The translations under genes were made by a program, and so were the position numbers. This document shows, piece after piece, positions 11,571-24,300 of a stretch of DNA of 64,000 nucleotides; positions within the stretch are counted from its first letter, which is position 1; every line of letters starts with the position of its first letter. The stretch is from Rhabdornis inornatus (taxonomy: Eukaryota > Chordata > Aves > Passeriformes > Rhabdornithidae), in NCBI GenBank assembly GCA_013397075.1, contig VWZS01002007.1, forward strand, positions 124,001-188,000. The letters run 5' to 3'. The notes below the pieces were generated by a model. The model ran no database searches and was not told the DNA's origin. It worked only from the letters and a program-made list of their open reading frames with translations.

Positions 11571-14500
11571 ATCTGTCAGACCTGAAGTGCTCTTTCCTGG
11601 TCTTGGCAGGCTGCAGAGGCATTGCTGTGAGGTTTCTATCTAGGAGCCTGTGGCCCTAGAGTCCACAGTTCCAAAACAACCCAGAGCCCAAGCTGTGCCT
11701 GGGGCCAGGGGGTATTTGCGATCCTACTCCAGCCAAAAGCAAGGAAGCCTTGAAAGCTCTGACTTTTAACTTTATTTTGGCCTCCGTAGCAGTCAGCTTG
11801 CAACCCCAGATCATGCCAAAATTTGTCTGCGTGCCGGATGTCCAACTAAAGAGGGGGCTGCACTGCTAATTCAGGCTGACCTGGGCTGAGAGTGCCAGGG
11901 TTTCCAGGCTCCCAGCCCATGGAGCTTCAAGAATTACACCACCATTTAAAGATACACCTCAATCTAGTTTTAGAAGACTCCAAAGCTGACATTTGTCTGA
12001 GCATCTGGCATTGCCTTGGTTTCAGTGCTGGTTTATCTACCTTCTGCAGTTAGCAGCCTGTAGGTTTAGGTGATTCTGTGGTGCTATGGTTACCAAACAA
12101 GGAAGCCCCTGCAGCCTCTCTGCTGGGTCGTATGAGTAGGAAAAATAGAGCACAGCATCACCGCTACCATACCTCTCTGCAGGGCTTCTGAAAAGAATTA
12201 AAAATAGCTTCCTGCTTTACGAGGAAACTTCCTGTTATTTATGTAGTCCTCTCGGTCCCCTAAGGTGAGGTGTTAAATTAAATGTATTTAAATGAAACAG
12301 TGTGTCAAGTATTATACCTCCATGAAGTTGAACAACTTCTAATTTCCCTTGCTTCGTTCTCACAGGTACTAAGAGTTGCATGAACAGAAAAGCAAAATGA
12401 GGAAGTTTTTGGATGACTGTTTTCTGCTAGAAATTCTTGTTCTTATATTAAAATGAATTTTGGAGTGAAAGAAGGGGGAGAGTCTCTTATGTAGTGTACC
12501 TTCATCACACTGCATGTGCTTTCAGCTGTCTATTTTGCCTCCAGCCAAGCACTCAGGAATAGAGCCTTTAACCTTACAGCTATTTGAAGCTTCAAGGCTT
12601 TAAACAACATGTGGTAGAGTATTACTGTATTATTGTTTTTGATTGTTGAGGTAGAAAAGAACAATGTGGTATGGTAGAATGGTATTTGGCGCTGTGAGAC
12701 AGTGGGGCTGAAAATTAGGAGACTGTGTTATTCTTTAATATTTTAGTTTTCTTGGCGAGTGTGTCCATCCCTGTATTGTTAGTAGGATAAAGGCTGTTAG
12801 AGATTGTTTGGAGTAGCAGAACAGAAAGTTTAGTGTAGGTTCTATCGATGCAAACAATTTTTACTGGTACCAACTGCATCTGAATGTGCGAAGGTACAAG
12901 CATGGGAATGGGGAATCTGGCTCCACAGTCAAACTGTTATTTTACTGGTGCAGATCCAAGGAATCCAGAACTCCAGAAAACAGCAACGTGCAGGTATCTG
13001 TGCTATGGCTTTTATTTGGATAGTATAGGTATGAACACAAACCAAGGTATTTTTCCTGGTCTGTATTATCACAATAAAAGGTTTGCTCATTGGGAACAGC
13101 TGTGTACAAGTTCTTATCAATTTAAAGGATAAACTAGAAGAAGAGTATCAAAAGACTTGCACAAGTGTGTGTTTCCTGCTAAACTGTGTCCTTTCTTCTC
13201 TTCCTTGGCAGCAATTGATGGAACAAATCTTTCCAACTTACCAAGGTGCAGTAGGCTTTTCTGCTGAACGTTTTTGTTGCCCCTCCCCAACTGTTTTGGC
13301 TTTTGAGGTAAAAGTGGTTTAATTTTTCAGATCTGCTAGGATTTGGCTTGCATGTTTTGTTTTCCTTTTCCTGTGTTATTGCAGTGTTCCCTTCTTGCTT
13401 ACTTACTGATTGGCAGCCAGATAATGACACTCAATAAGACTTTTTTGCCATGTTTTTTTTGGAATGTTTTTTTCCATGGTAGAAAAACCAAAGGCAATGA
13501 AATTGTGTTTAAAAGTTTAGCATTCACAAGCATTGGTTTTGTTCAGAATAACTTTCAATTTTCTCGCTTCAAAATACAAACAGCCAGAACAGTTTTAACA
13601 ACAATGGTGTCATAACCAGTCCCAGATTTGTTCATTGATGTCCAGCCTGCTTTTAATTGTCTGAGTGTTATAAAAGTAAATTCAAAAGTTTTGAATTAGC
13701 AGTGTTTAAAAATCTGTGCAAATCTGGAACTCATAAGGCTTGTACTGAATGTTCATTCTAGAAGTTAAGGCCATGTCAAAATACATTCATTTGTGGCCAT
13801 TGCAGCCTTGATTTTGGCCTGAATTGACTTTGTACAGAACTGAAGAAATTATGTATGATGTTAAGAGAGAAATCAAGCCCAGAAGTCAAGAGGATGGACA
13901 ATGCTATATGTGATGAGGGAAATAGAGATGCCTGATAATGTAAGAGATGTGAGGAAACTGTAACCATATTGCTATAAAACAACACATAAACAAAGGCACT
14001 AAATGGATGGGGTTGGTGTACTTTTGAGAATTGTACATGAAGAAAGTATTGCTCATTTGGCTTGCACAAGGGCTGGAAAAAAACCCATATGAATTTGTGC
14101 AGCCACCTGCCTAAAGTCAAGTGAAAGTTATTGTGCAGCTAGGCAGACAGAAAGGAAGATTACTAAAACTATTGAAATGAAGCAATTTAGCTTTCCTATT
14201 ACAGCTACAGATATAAGGCATAAAGTGAAAGAGTAATCAGGGAGAATTTGAACCTAGTAATCATTAGATCAATAAAAAGGAATTTGTTTAGGACAACTGG
14301 GAACTTAAGAATGTTAAAGCAAGCACAAAAGTGATATTTTGGCCAGGAATGTCTGGAAAGGGAAAATAATTTTTTTTCTAATGTCAGCAGAAAACTTTGT
14401 CTAAATGTCAGCAGCAAGAAGAAAATGTGAACTCATCAGCAAAAAGAAACATTTATCATTCCCGAACTTCCATGTCACCTATGGCAACTTCTGGAAACAA

Positions 14501-16376
14501 GTTTTTCTGCAGGGAATAGTATGAATATTAACTGGCAATTCATTTCCAATATTTTTAAACGTCTCCCTGAAAACAAAATATATCATTGGATGTCCACTCC
14601 AAAATGATCTTCTATATCTGAGAGAAGAAAAAGTATGAACAATAACACCTACTTTTAAGCAAGATCTGGAAAAATTTTCAAAAAAGCAATGACTGAGGTG
14701 GGTGGGGTTTTCTGGTTTTGCTGTATGGATATAGTTGAACCTAAAATGCTGAAAAAATCAACCCAATGTAGTCTTGTAAGCCACAGTGACAATCAGCACA
14801 TTGAGACATTTATGTAGGGTTCATTTTGAAAAAGTGAATCATGAACAGGTAGACAAACTCATAACAGGCTATTAGCATATAAGCATGAAATTCCTCCCCT
14901 GTGAGTGTAGCAATGCTCTGGTATGTACCCAGTCCAGCACTGTTTCCCAGGTCCCACAGCTCCTAGTGGCTTATAGCACCTGTAAGGGCTGGAAAATGAC
15001 AGCAGCAGCTCATCTCCTTCAAGCATGCAAAACTTACAGATGAGGCCCCCACAGTGCAAACCACTCAGTCTGCAAGGCAGCTCAAGCAGTCACAGCAGAA
15101 GGCTGCTTGTCCCCTACCAGCCCCTCCTGCTGTGAAACGCCCCTTCTGACCAGTCCAGAGTAGGAACCTATGCTTCCCCTCTGAAAGCTTGGTGGTGCTG
15201 CTGCATCCAAGGTGCTGCTGGGGGCTCTTCATGGTACTACACTCTACTCCTTATTTGTAGGATCAGGCAGAGTTCTGGCCTGAGGTTGATGGAAAGTTCC
15301 TAAGATGTTGGACAAAGGTCTGGCTCTGCTGGCAGGATGGAGGAAGGGATCTTACCTTTGCTTGCTCTAAATCCAAAACAAGTTACTCCTAATAAGGAAA
15401 AGATGATTGGCTTGCAGGTAAAGACTAGCGGTAGGTAGGTATTTTTCTGCTTACCAGGGTCTGAGTGGAATGCTCATTTTGGAGATACACAAAAATAGTT
15501 AGGTTGACAAAGGTGCTTCTTTGGGAAAATGTTTGAGGTATTTTGTAAATCATGACACTAGTTGCCTAAAATGTATATCCTGCCACAGAGTCTATGCTGG
15601 AATTGTGATGAAACCCAAAACCATGACCACAAGAAGGCACAATTCATATTTTTTCTGCATAGAAGAAGACCTGAAGGACTCTCAGAATACATAAAAAAGA
15701 CAATAGCCCTTTTGTATTTTTGTACGAAATTTCCACTTTCAAATAAGCTGAGTCTTTGATCTCACAACCTGATTATCAGATACTGGATTACATCCACCAT
15801 GATCTTTTCTAGGGAGACTACTTCAAAAAAACCTAAGTGAAACTAATGTAATTTGCATCAGTTTTGTCATGATCAGAGCCATGCCTGTTTACAAAACCAG
15901 GAGTTTTAAGGTTTAAGAAGACAGTAAGAAAATGGCACAAAAGGGGATTTAAGCCACTGCCCTCTGTTGTGCCCCGAGATAAAGCATGTGGAGGCACAAA
16001 GAGGAAGTGCCAGAGTGCTCTAGAGACTGTCTTGGGCCACTGAAGTAGTAAAATGTGGGGAGATGGCAGCACTAGCTCCACCCAGTGCAATGGACAACCG
16101 GAATTCTTAGCAAATAGGCACATCTGGTGTTTTTTAGGAATTAACACTGGAAATCATAATTGGCTCCAACCACTTCACCCTCAAGGTAGGAAACCAAAAA
16201 TCCTAAAGGAAAAAGCAAAGCAGCAGCCTCAGAATATTATATAAGCCTGTTAAAAATCAGCCTACACTATGTCTCCAAGAATTTAAAGACTATGAAAATC
16301 AAGAAATGTTACTATTCAATATAGTAAGAGGCTAGATAGCAGCATGCAGTAATATTTAAATAGCACCTTGACAGTG
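11571..16376. other. Noncoding stretch, no recognised gene
   Basis: I see no gene, RNA gene or further CR1 sequence here. The open frames are short, and those with hydrophobic content (for example 13776-14120, -) have no resemblance to known proteins. Sequence around 11640-11920 and 15000-15380 is somewhat richer in G and C than the surroundings, but not in CpG. Confidence 0.6.
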
Positions 16377-16381
16377 CTATT

Positions 16382-16428
16382 ATTACTGAAATTAGATTAT
16401 TACTGATTATTACTGAGATTATTACTGA
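16382..16428 (+). repeat. Short degenerate tandem repeat (ATTACTGA unit)
   Basis: Four exact copies of ATTACTGA start at 16382, 16399, 16409 and 16421, joined by short GATT or AATTAG spacers. The spacing is irregular (17, 10 and 12 bp). This looks like a small cryptic minisatellite made by slippage. No function is suggested. Confidence 0.8.
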
Positions 16429-16937
16429 AAACTTTGGAATATGAAGGCTTCATTTGCTGAGGTTACTGAAGTTTAGTTGAAAACTTGGCTTTTTGCCCTA
16501 TGGTCTACCTGTCTATTATCTAAAGATCTTATAGGGTGTCTCACAAAATGAAGCCTAGATTCTGGAATATAGCCGTTTACTGGAATTGTTAAAATCTTTT
16601 CTTAAGAGAGATAAACATTTGCATTTTCTGTTCTGGGTTTGTGTGGTTCTGGACATATTATTACCATGGAAAATTCAGGAATATTTGACAGGTTCTGTTA
16701 AAGAAACATCTTACAGGAAAGGTTAAATAGATCCCATGCCCATGCAATATTTCAGTGTATTTACAATTATAAAACCCACATTCATGGAATTCTGAACCCA
16801 GCACAATTTTTATTTTGATGGATTGGAAGACCAGACATTTTACCAACAAACGGGAGAACCTCCAAATTTCTTTTAATCATACTGCATAATTACTTTTCCT
16901 CAGTCTCAAACTAAATCTCAGTGATGCAGAAAAATTC

Positions 16938-16990
16938 AAAGTACCATTTTTAGTATATATTTGTAAAGTACCTTTTAGTGTATATATATC
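16938..16990 (+). repeat. 27-bp tandem duplication, two diverged copies
   Basis: The unit beginning AAAGTACC and running through TTTTAGT(G)TATATAT occurs at 16938-16964 and again at 16965-16990, with a few differences. It is a local duplication directly upstream of the alternating purine-pyrimidine tract. Confidence 0.75.
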
Positions 16991-17016
16991 ACACACATAT
17001 GCATATGTGCATGCAC
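16978..17016. repeat. Alternating purine-pyrimidine tract (Z-DNA-prone)
   Basis: From 16978 to 16989 and again from 16990 to 17016 the bases alternate strictly between purine and pyrimidine (TG, TA and CA steps), with a single phase break at 16989/16990. Inside lies a perfect 16-bp palindrome, CACATATGCATATGTG, at 16994-17009. Such tracts can adopt left-handed or cruciform structure under torsion. Here the TA-rich half would make Z-DNA weak. Confidence 0.7.
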
Positions 17017-20000
17017 TCACGTTCTCTTTGCTGTCATTTCTCCATTAGGTTCTATATAAAAACTGCAGACGTTCTTTGGATAGTTTCTGATGGCTCAGAA
17101 TACCCACTGACACTGAAAGAGAGCCAGAGTTTCTGGAAACCTAAATCCTCTCATTCTAATAGTTTCGCAAATCCTTGGCATTTTGCTTTAAACTTTAACC
17201 AAGAAAAATTATATCTTATAAACAATGGCATTTGTTGATTGGATGAAGGACTAGATCAATATTGATTTTGGCAACTTGTTTTGGCTGGGTTTGCATGAAG
17301 AAATATGCTGGTTGTGGTGTTAAAAAGTTATGTCAGTTCCTCAACATGTGCCTCTTTTTCTTGGACCATTGCCGGAAAAATAGTTTCCAAAGTTACTTCC
17401 AGAAGTTAACCTAGAGGCTATCTATTATTGTGAGCTAGCAACAGCCTTCTGCTGAGCTATCAGCATGTGTGAAATAAAACCATTCAAAAAGGCAGATTAA
17501 ATACAGAAAAAAATGTATTTCTGTTTCACAGAAATGCTAAAGCATAGGACTGCATTTTTATTTCCAATGAATCTGATCTACATTATTGCAATTTAAAAGG
17601 AGCTCTAAAGTAAAAATGTACAGTAATAGCAAAAAGATTTTAAGCACTCTGAGAATTACCTAGTTGACACACAGCAAAATAAGAGCTATAGGATGCACAT
17701 GAATCAGTTCTTATTCAAGGGCAGCACCAGGAATGAACAAAAATGTATCTGTTACAGAAAATGTGCCATTTTCATTTCAAAGCTTCCACTGAGACAGAAT
17801 CCACTGCAAACTGATAAATTGCTACAATAATCATCTCAGCTAAAATTTTCATCTGGTTTTGAATTCAGATTTTCTAGTTTCAGCTTCCAACTCTTTGAGC
17901 CTCTGATATGAGTGCTACAGGAAAGAGTCACGTTGAAAGTGACTACCTATTTATATATCTATCCATCTACTTACCGATCTTCCATTTCCTGTAGATGCTG
18001 TTAGTTCACATATCTTTCTCCTCTCGTGGTGCTCAGCTCTCTGATGTATTTCCAAAAAGCAATCATATCACATCCCAGGCTTTTTTTTTTTTGCTATGAT
18101 AAACAAGGCAAGCTCCTTCATGCCTGCTCCACCAGAGCAATTTTCTCCATTTCATCCAGGTGCCTGCTTTAGTCATGCACAAGTTTGAATTCTCAAACAT
18201 GAGTGAACAGATTTTCCAGATAGTATCTTACCAATACTCTTAACAAATAGCACTAATATATTCCCAATTATAAGAAAAATTTTTCCTCACCTAATTCCTC
18301 CTGAGATTACTTGTCCCTTTTTGCATTCAGGTCACTTTGTTCCTCAAACTGTATCCTGTGGCTGACTTGCCTTTTCATTTGTGGGGTTTTTTACTGTGCC
18401 CTCATTGATCAATGTAGGATCTGTTATCAGTTTGAAGTGGCATGTGATAGAAGATTCTTTAGCATTTTATTCTAAGTTTGGCCAGAGAGATTAAATTCTC
18501 TAACTGCTTTCACCTGAAACGTTGCTTCTAAATTATGATGAGAACAGAAATAATCTCCTTGTTGATCCAGAATTTGTCAGACCCCGTAGGAACAAGCTGT
18601 ACCATGGGATTTCCGTGTCTCTGATCTAGGTTGCCAAATTCAACTGTCAAAGAACCCAAAAGTAGAAAGAAAAAATAAGTTCTTTCTCCAAGGGCAAAAA
18701 TTAAATGTTTTCCTTTTTAGATCTTACTCCTTTAAACCCTGTTTGCTCAATCCTAATGCATGTTTGAAAGAATTACTTACCAGGCCCGGTTCATGATACT
18801 AAAATCAATCCCGGCTTCTTAAGAGTCCCCCAGGAATTCACAGGTTACTTGTCAGCTATGTAGTATCTTGTCTGGCTTCTTCTCTAATGCACAGTGCATT
18901 TGATGCAATAGTGTCATTGCCACTGAGGCCAGAGCAGGGCTTTGGCCAGAGCCCATCTTGCTGGAGGCAGTGCCCGAACTGCATTCAGCAGAAGCAACAA
19001 TTCCCTCCGCAGTGTCAGTTGCACCAAAGTGGTGGGAAAAGCTTTCTTTTCTGTTGGACTTTTAGCGGAGGCCTCAGATCACATCTAGGTCTTGTACTTG
19101 TGTCTATTGGGTCAGGAAGCCCTTTATCACCAAATTCTTTCCTCTTCAATGAGCACATCTTGCAGACTCTCTCCTAAATTTATTACATGCCTAATACATA
19201 GGTTGAGCTCCTTTGAGTCTTTGTATATCCTCCAGGTCTCCAACCATTGCTTTGGGTCCTCTTTGAGTTCCCTCCAATTTTTTTGAGATCAGTCTTGAAA
19301 GGTGAAAACAAGAACTGCTCTGTTGTAGAAGCTGTTGAAGCAATGCCAGCTAAAAAATCTCCCAGCCAACTCAATTACTTGTCTTCTCAGTCTGGTGTTT
19401 TACATACTGAATTCTACAATTTAGCTCCATCCTCCTGCTAAAAGGCCAAAATAATCAATAAGATTATTATTCAACCTTAAGATGTTAGTCAAAGGCCCAC
19501 AAATACGAGACATTGTTTCCCCAGTCATGCTAAAGACATGTCGACCAGCACACATATATGCCAGGTCACAGTTCAGAGAGATTCAGATGCTCACTGTCTC
19601 CCCACCCAGCTCCTTGAAGAGACTCATGGGCAGGTAGGAGCCAACACACACTTCAGCCACATGCTTGAAGTGAAGAACTAGAAAACAGCTGCCTTGAGGT
19701 GCTTCAAAGCATGTACCTCCTGTACAATGTAAACATATCCACAGAGACATTCTGACTCTCTTTAGAGGCCCAAAACTGTAACCATATGTCTCACAGAGCA
19801 AAAAAAGCTAGAAATAGAGAGTAAATACATAGTCTTTTCACCTTCTGATATGAGATTTCTCAAAACTAGGCATGAAGGGCAGGGAAAATGTAAAATTACA
19901 TAGTTCTTCTTTTTTTATAGCACCAGACTGGGGTTGTTAAATTAACAATTATTATATAAAGGCCTTTTCTTTAGAAAATGTATTGCTAAAATAGCTGTTA

Positions 20001-21224
20001 CAAAGTGGGTCATAAGCTGAGTAAGTACAAAACTGTTAAAGAGTATGTTTAAATAATATGATAAGCACTTGCAAGTCTCTTTTTGGATCTGGTTTACTGT
20101 ATCAGCTTGCAATGATCTTGCAGCACTTTGACCGCCTGAGCCACAGAGCTGACAGTCTCCTACTTAATCCCCATGCCTCTGTACCCCTTTGGCTTTTGGG
20201 CTGAACTTTGTTTTTTTAGCTTGAATTGGAAAAAGGAAGTTATTCAGCTCTTTCATCTGAAATTCACCAGCTACCTAAAGAGCAGACTTCCTCGTTCATG
20301 TATGGAGCAGGTCATATTCCTCTTTCACTATGACTGTCAGGTCTGTCATACAACCTCCACAAACCGACTGCAGAGAAATTCAGACATATTTTAGAGAAGT
20401 AGTTTACTTTTGCTGAATATAAAAGGGCAGTGACTTGCTTTCAAAGACTGAAATTTTGCTCTAAAAGTGCTCTTACTAAGAGAAGGAAAATGAGTCAGTA
20501 GCGTGTGGAACACATATTACGTGTGAGACATCTTACCCAGGCAAGGGGAGAAGGGATACAGAGAAGAATTTTGCCTGCAACTTGTACCAATTTTCAAAAG
20601 CTTTTTCCTCCCTTGCTTTGCAGGACTGCAATTTCTTTGTTCATATACAGAACCAGTCATTATGTGTATCCAACCTCCTAACTTAGCAAGCAACACAATT
20701 ACATCCTCCTGACACTGTCTAATGTGTCGCTACTTTGAGTGGCACTGCCAGTACAATCTAGCAGTAGAAATATATGAAATAGCCAAGTTCATTTGAGTTT
20801 CAGGATAGGTCTTAACATATCCCACCTCACACTCCACTGTGGTAGCAGCAGAAAAACTAAGTGGCTGGAAAGCTTCTGATCCAGTCAGCTTTCCACTGTA
20901 TTTAAGGCATTCTGTAACTCACAGAGCCCCAGCACCAGCTCTGTGATAACCTGTCTGTCTCATTTCTCATCATCAGTCAGAACTGTTGTGCTTTCCAAGC
21001 AAGGATGTGACTAATAGGAGAGAAATAGGATAAAAGCAGGACTGGGGATAAAATTATGAAATCACATGGCCATTTGGCACTGATCAGGTTCAAAAATCAC
21101 AAAGTTGTCAGAGAGAGAAATCTGAGATACTAGACAGGTCTAGTAACCTTTACAAGAAACACCCACATGCTCTTCCATCTTCTAACATTTTCTCCTTTAC
21201 GTGTGTGCATGGCAGGAGGAAGCT
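17017..21224. other. Noncoding stretch, no recognised gene
   Basis: No recognised exon or RNA gene is visible. The region carries a T12 homopolymer at 18081-18092 and a loose TATC-like patch near 17950-17970. Open frames such as 18887-19177 (+) are short and unassigned. Confidence 0.6.
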
Positions 21225-21345
21225 ATTGCTACTTTCGTTTTACACATGGAGAACTGAGACTCAGTGCTTATAACTAAGCAGCCCAGTGCAGGGACACACA
21301 AATCAACCCAGTTCAATCATGTAGCAGCCAAAGAGACACTGGGAA
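21225..21345 (-). repeat. MIR-like SINE relic, antisense
   Basis: The segment CGTTTTACACATGGAGAACT, followed by GAGACTCAGTGCTTATAACTAAGCAGCCC and ACACACAAATCA, follows the order of the reverse-complement MIR core. In MIR that order is a 'cattttacagatgaggaaactgag' element, then 'ctcagagaggttaagtgacttgccca', then 'ggtcacacag'. Identity is only moderate, as expected for an element this old. L3 or other ancient CR1-like tails share part of this motif, so the family is not certain. Confidence 0.5.
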
Positions 21346-24300
21346 AAGAACAGCCATGCTTGCTTAGCTAGTCAGCCCTGCTGGAAAGCAACCTATGCCT
21401 TGCTAATTAGATTATCCTGCTTCCAGAAACCAGGATTTCTCATTAAGGGACTCTCTTTCAGTATCTGAAATTTGGCTTTAGAAATTGTCTTGGTATGAAA
21501 AGGTTTAGAGCTGGCTTGGTCATCGCTGCATGGAAAGGTACCCAAAGGAACTGAAACGATCATCCAAAAAAGTAGTGAAGACTTTCAGAGGAAGCCGGGG
21601 CAGAGAAAGCAACTGTAGCCACATGTGTTTGCCAAACTAAGCCCTAAAGCGATGAAATATCTGCTGTTCTGCCAGTGGCTATGGAGACTCTCACTCACAT
21701 GAAAAAGCTTTGACTTGGGCTCCTGGGTATGTCAATGGCTCCACTGAAATTATACTACTGTTTTCATAAGCTATTTATTTCCTGTTAATACCTTGGAAAA
21801 ATTCTTAGAAGAGACTTAAATGAAGACAGTATTGCAACTTGGCAAGTTCACTTCAAAATTCATTAGTGCTCTTTTTCTGTTTTTCTTTGCAGAGCTCTGG
21901 TGCCTGTCATCAATAGTCAAGGGGAGAGTTGGGGGCTCTTTTGTTTGATTCTGATTCTACAGAGGAAAATCCTACTGGCTTCAATGTTTTGGCCTTTAAA
22001 AATTATTGAATTTCCCCTAGGAAGCTGCAACTTTAAAATATTCTGTACTGATACATTTTTAAGTCTGCCCAAATGTAAAATGTTTACATGAATTAACTTG
22101 ACTTTTTGAGTACCTGAGACAGAAAGATTTCCTAATTATGAAGATACATTCTATATTAGTCTTTCCTATCCATTGTGATTCAACCCGTATGATCAATCTA
22201 TTTTCCTTCTGTCATGGATTGCAGAGAGCATTCAGCCGTGGTGATTTAACATAATACTGTACTATATTTGTACAGAAACACTACACAAGGGAGATTCCGA
22301 AAGGATTTTAGCAACCCTCTTCTAACACAGGCTTTTTGAATAACACTACTTGGCCATAGGCAGAAGAATTTCCTTTTGGCATTTTCTTTTCTCCAATGAA
22401 AATACAAAAAGTGGAAGTTAGTACTGTTATTAGAGCTTTGTTGCAATGAGAGAAAAAGTGGTGTTCACAACAGCATCACTACAGCAGCTGAGAAATAGCT
22501 CCTCTGCTAGACCTTCATTTGATCAGCTTCTTTCCTAGATTAAGGTCTTCATGGAGCTGATCCCTCTCTTGGACCATACCTAGCACATTCCACTTCCTTT
22601 TCTTAGAATCCTCTGTATTGTTGGGAGTTTGGGAGGACAAAGAGCAAGTAATGAGTTCAGTGTTGAAATTGTTGTGTTTTAAATGACAGTTACTAAGGAG
22701 ATGCTTGGAAATTCTAAGGTCTGCTCTGTGTGGATTTCTAATGGAAATAAAAAGATGAAGAGAGAACCTGTCAAAAAATCCATAAGCAGAAAAAGCCACC
22801 TATACTTGTCCTTGGCTGCAAGTTGCATAGAGTAGGAAGCACTAGAACACAGCAGTTCTGTTTCATGCACTCGCTTGAGCCAGGGAAAAGTGTTAATATT
22901 TTCATAGAAAACACTTCAAAATAATCTCCCTTCTGCAACAGCTTTTGGATTCTCAAGTTTTTTTCTGGTTTGTGTTTTTTTCCCTTGCTCTCCTTCCATT
23001 TCACCTTTACTGGTGCAAGAGAGGAGAGTAGAAAGGTGGCAAGTAATCTAGCTAGCAAGATACATAGGTAGGTATCTTGCAGTGACAGGGCTGTAAATAC
23101 GACTTAAGTTAATCAGACCTGTTGAATTGAAATGTAGTTTTCAGGTTTCCTCCCATAAACTCAGCACATGCCAGACTTGTCAGTCCCTGTGACTGACACG
23201 CTATGCTGAAGGCACTCAGGCACCTGTGCACAGGCAGCTGATGGTAGTGTGACACTGTCTGCTGCCCAGCCAAAAGAATGTGTCCCTGCTCCATTGCAAA
23301 TACAGAACAGACTTGTCTCTAAACAGGCTGTTTATTCTTTTGACTTGCATTTGTCTCCTGTATATGTTGAATTTTAACTTAGTCTCATTTCCATTTACTT
23401 CTCCTTTATGCTGTGCATAGACAAAGCAGCAGTAGGTCCTTGAACAGTTCCCAATTTTCATTAACAGTTGTCAAGTTTCTGTTCCTACTTACTTAGGGTT
23501 TAGAGAATTGGCTCACTCTTTTCTTTAACCATTTCAAGGAGTATTCTGATTGCATAAGGTAAGAAAGTTGTAGAGCCTTTCTCCTCCTCTGTAAGATTTT
23601 AAATAGAACTACTATTTCAAGTCACCCCTCCTGGCGGCAATGCTTTCTGTTTTTAAAAGCTGCTTCTTACTTTTAGATTCTCTTTAGAGTTCAGCATTAG
23701 ATACCTTGCAAATCCAAATTGAAGTCACAAAATATTTTTTCTTTTTCTTCTTAATACTGCCAAATAGACGTTTTCTTGCATCAGGGTTGTCCTTTGCACC
23801 ATGAAGGGGTAATATGCGCTAGATGGTGGCTATTTTAATTTCAGAATTTTATTACGGAGGTAAATAGTGCAATAAAATCAGCATTAAACTTTGATAAACT
23901 TGAGACCACTCTGAAAAAAATAGTTTCTTAACAGAAGACTTCCTAGTATATGTTTGGACTACCATTTAAATGGCCAATAAAATTTTGGCCATAAGCCTGC
24001 TTTCCTCCTTCTCCCTCCCCTCCTTCTCCTAGTGCTGCAATTTACAGAAGCAAAAAGAGGAAATCTGCTGATGACATTTTTCCAACTGAAGAACAATTTT
24101 TGCTTAGTGTTCCCTGTAGTGTTCTTTGCATAATGTTCTCATTTCTTACTCCTTTTTTACGTGATGGCAGAAAGGACTGGTTGTTGCAAACCTTGGTGCC
24201 CATGCTTGCTTTCCTGCAGAGAGAAGAGCATCATGGAGGCTGAGGACACAATTGCACAGATTTTAGCCAGGGTTCCAGGTATTTTCTAGTGCTCAGGACA

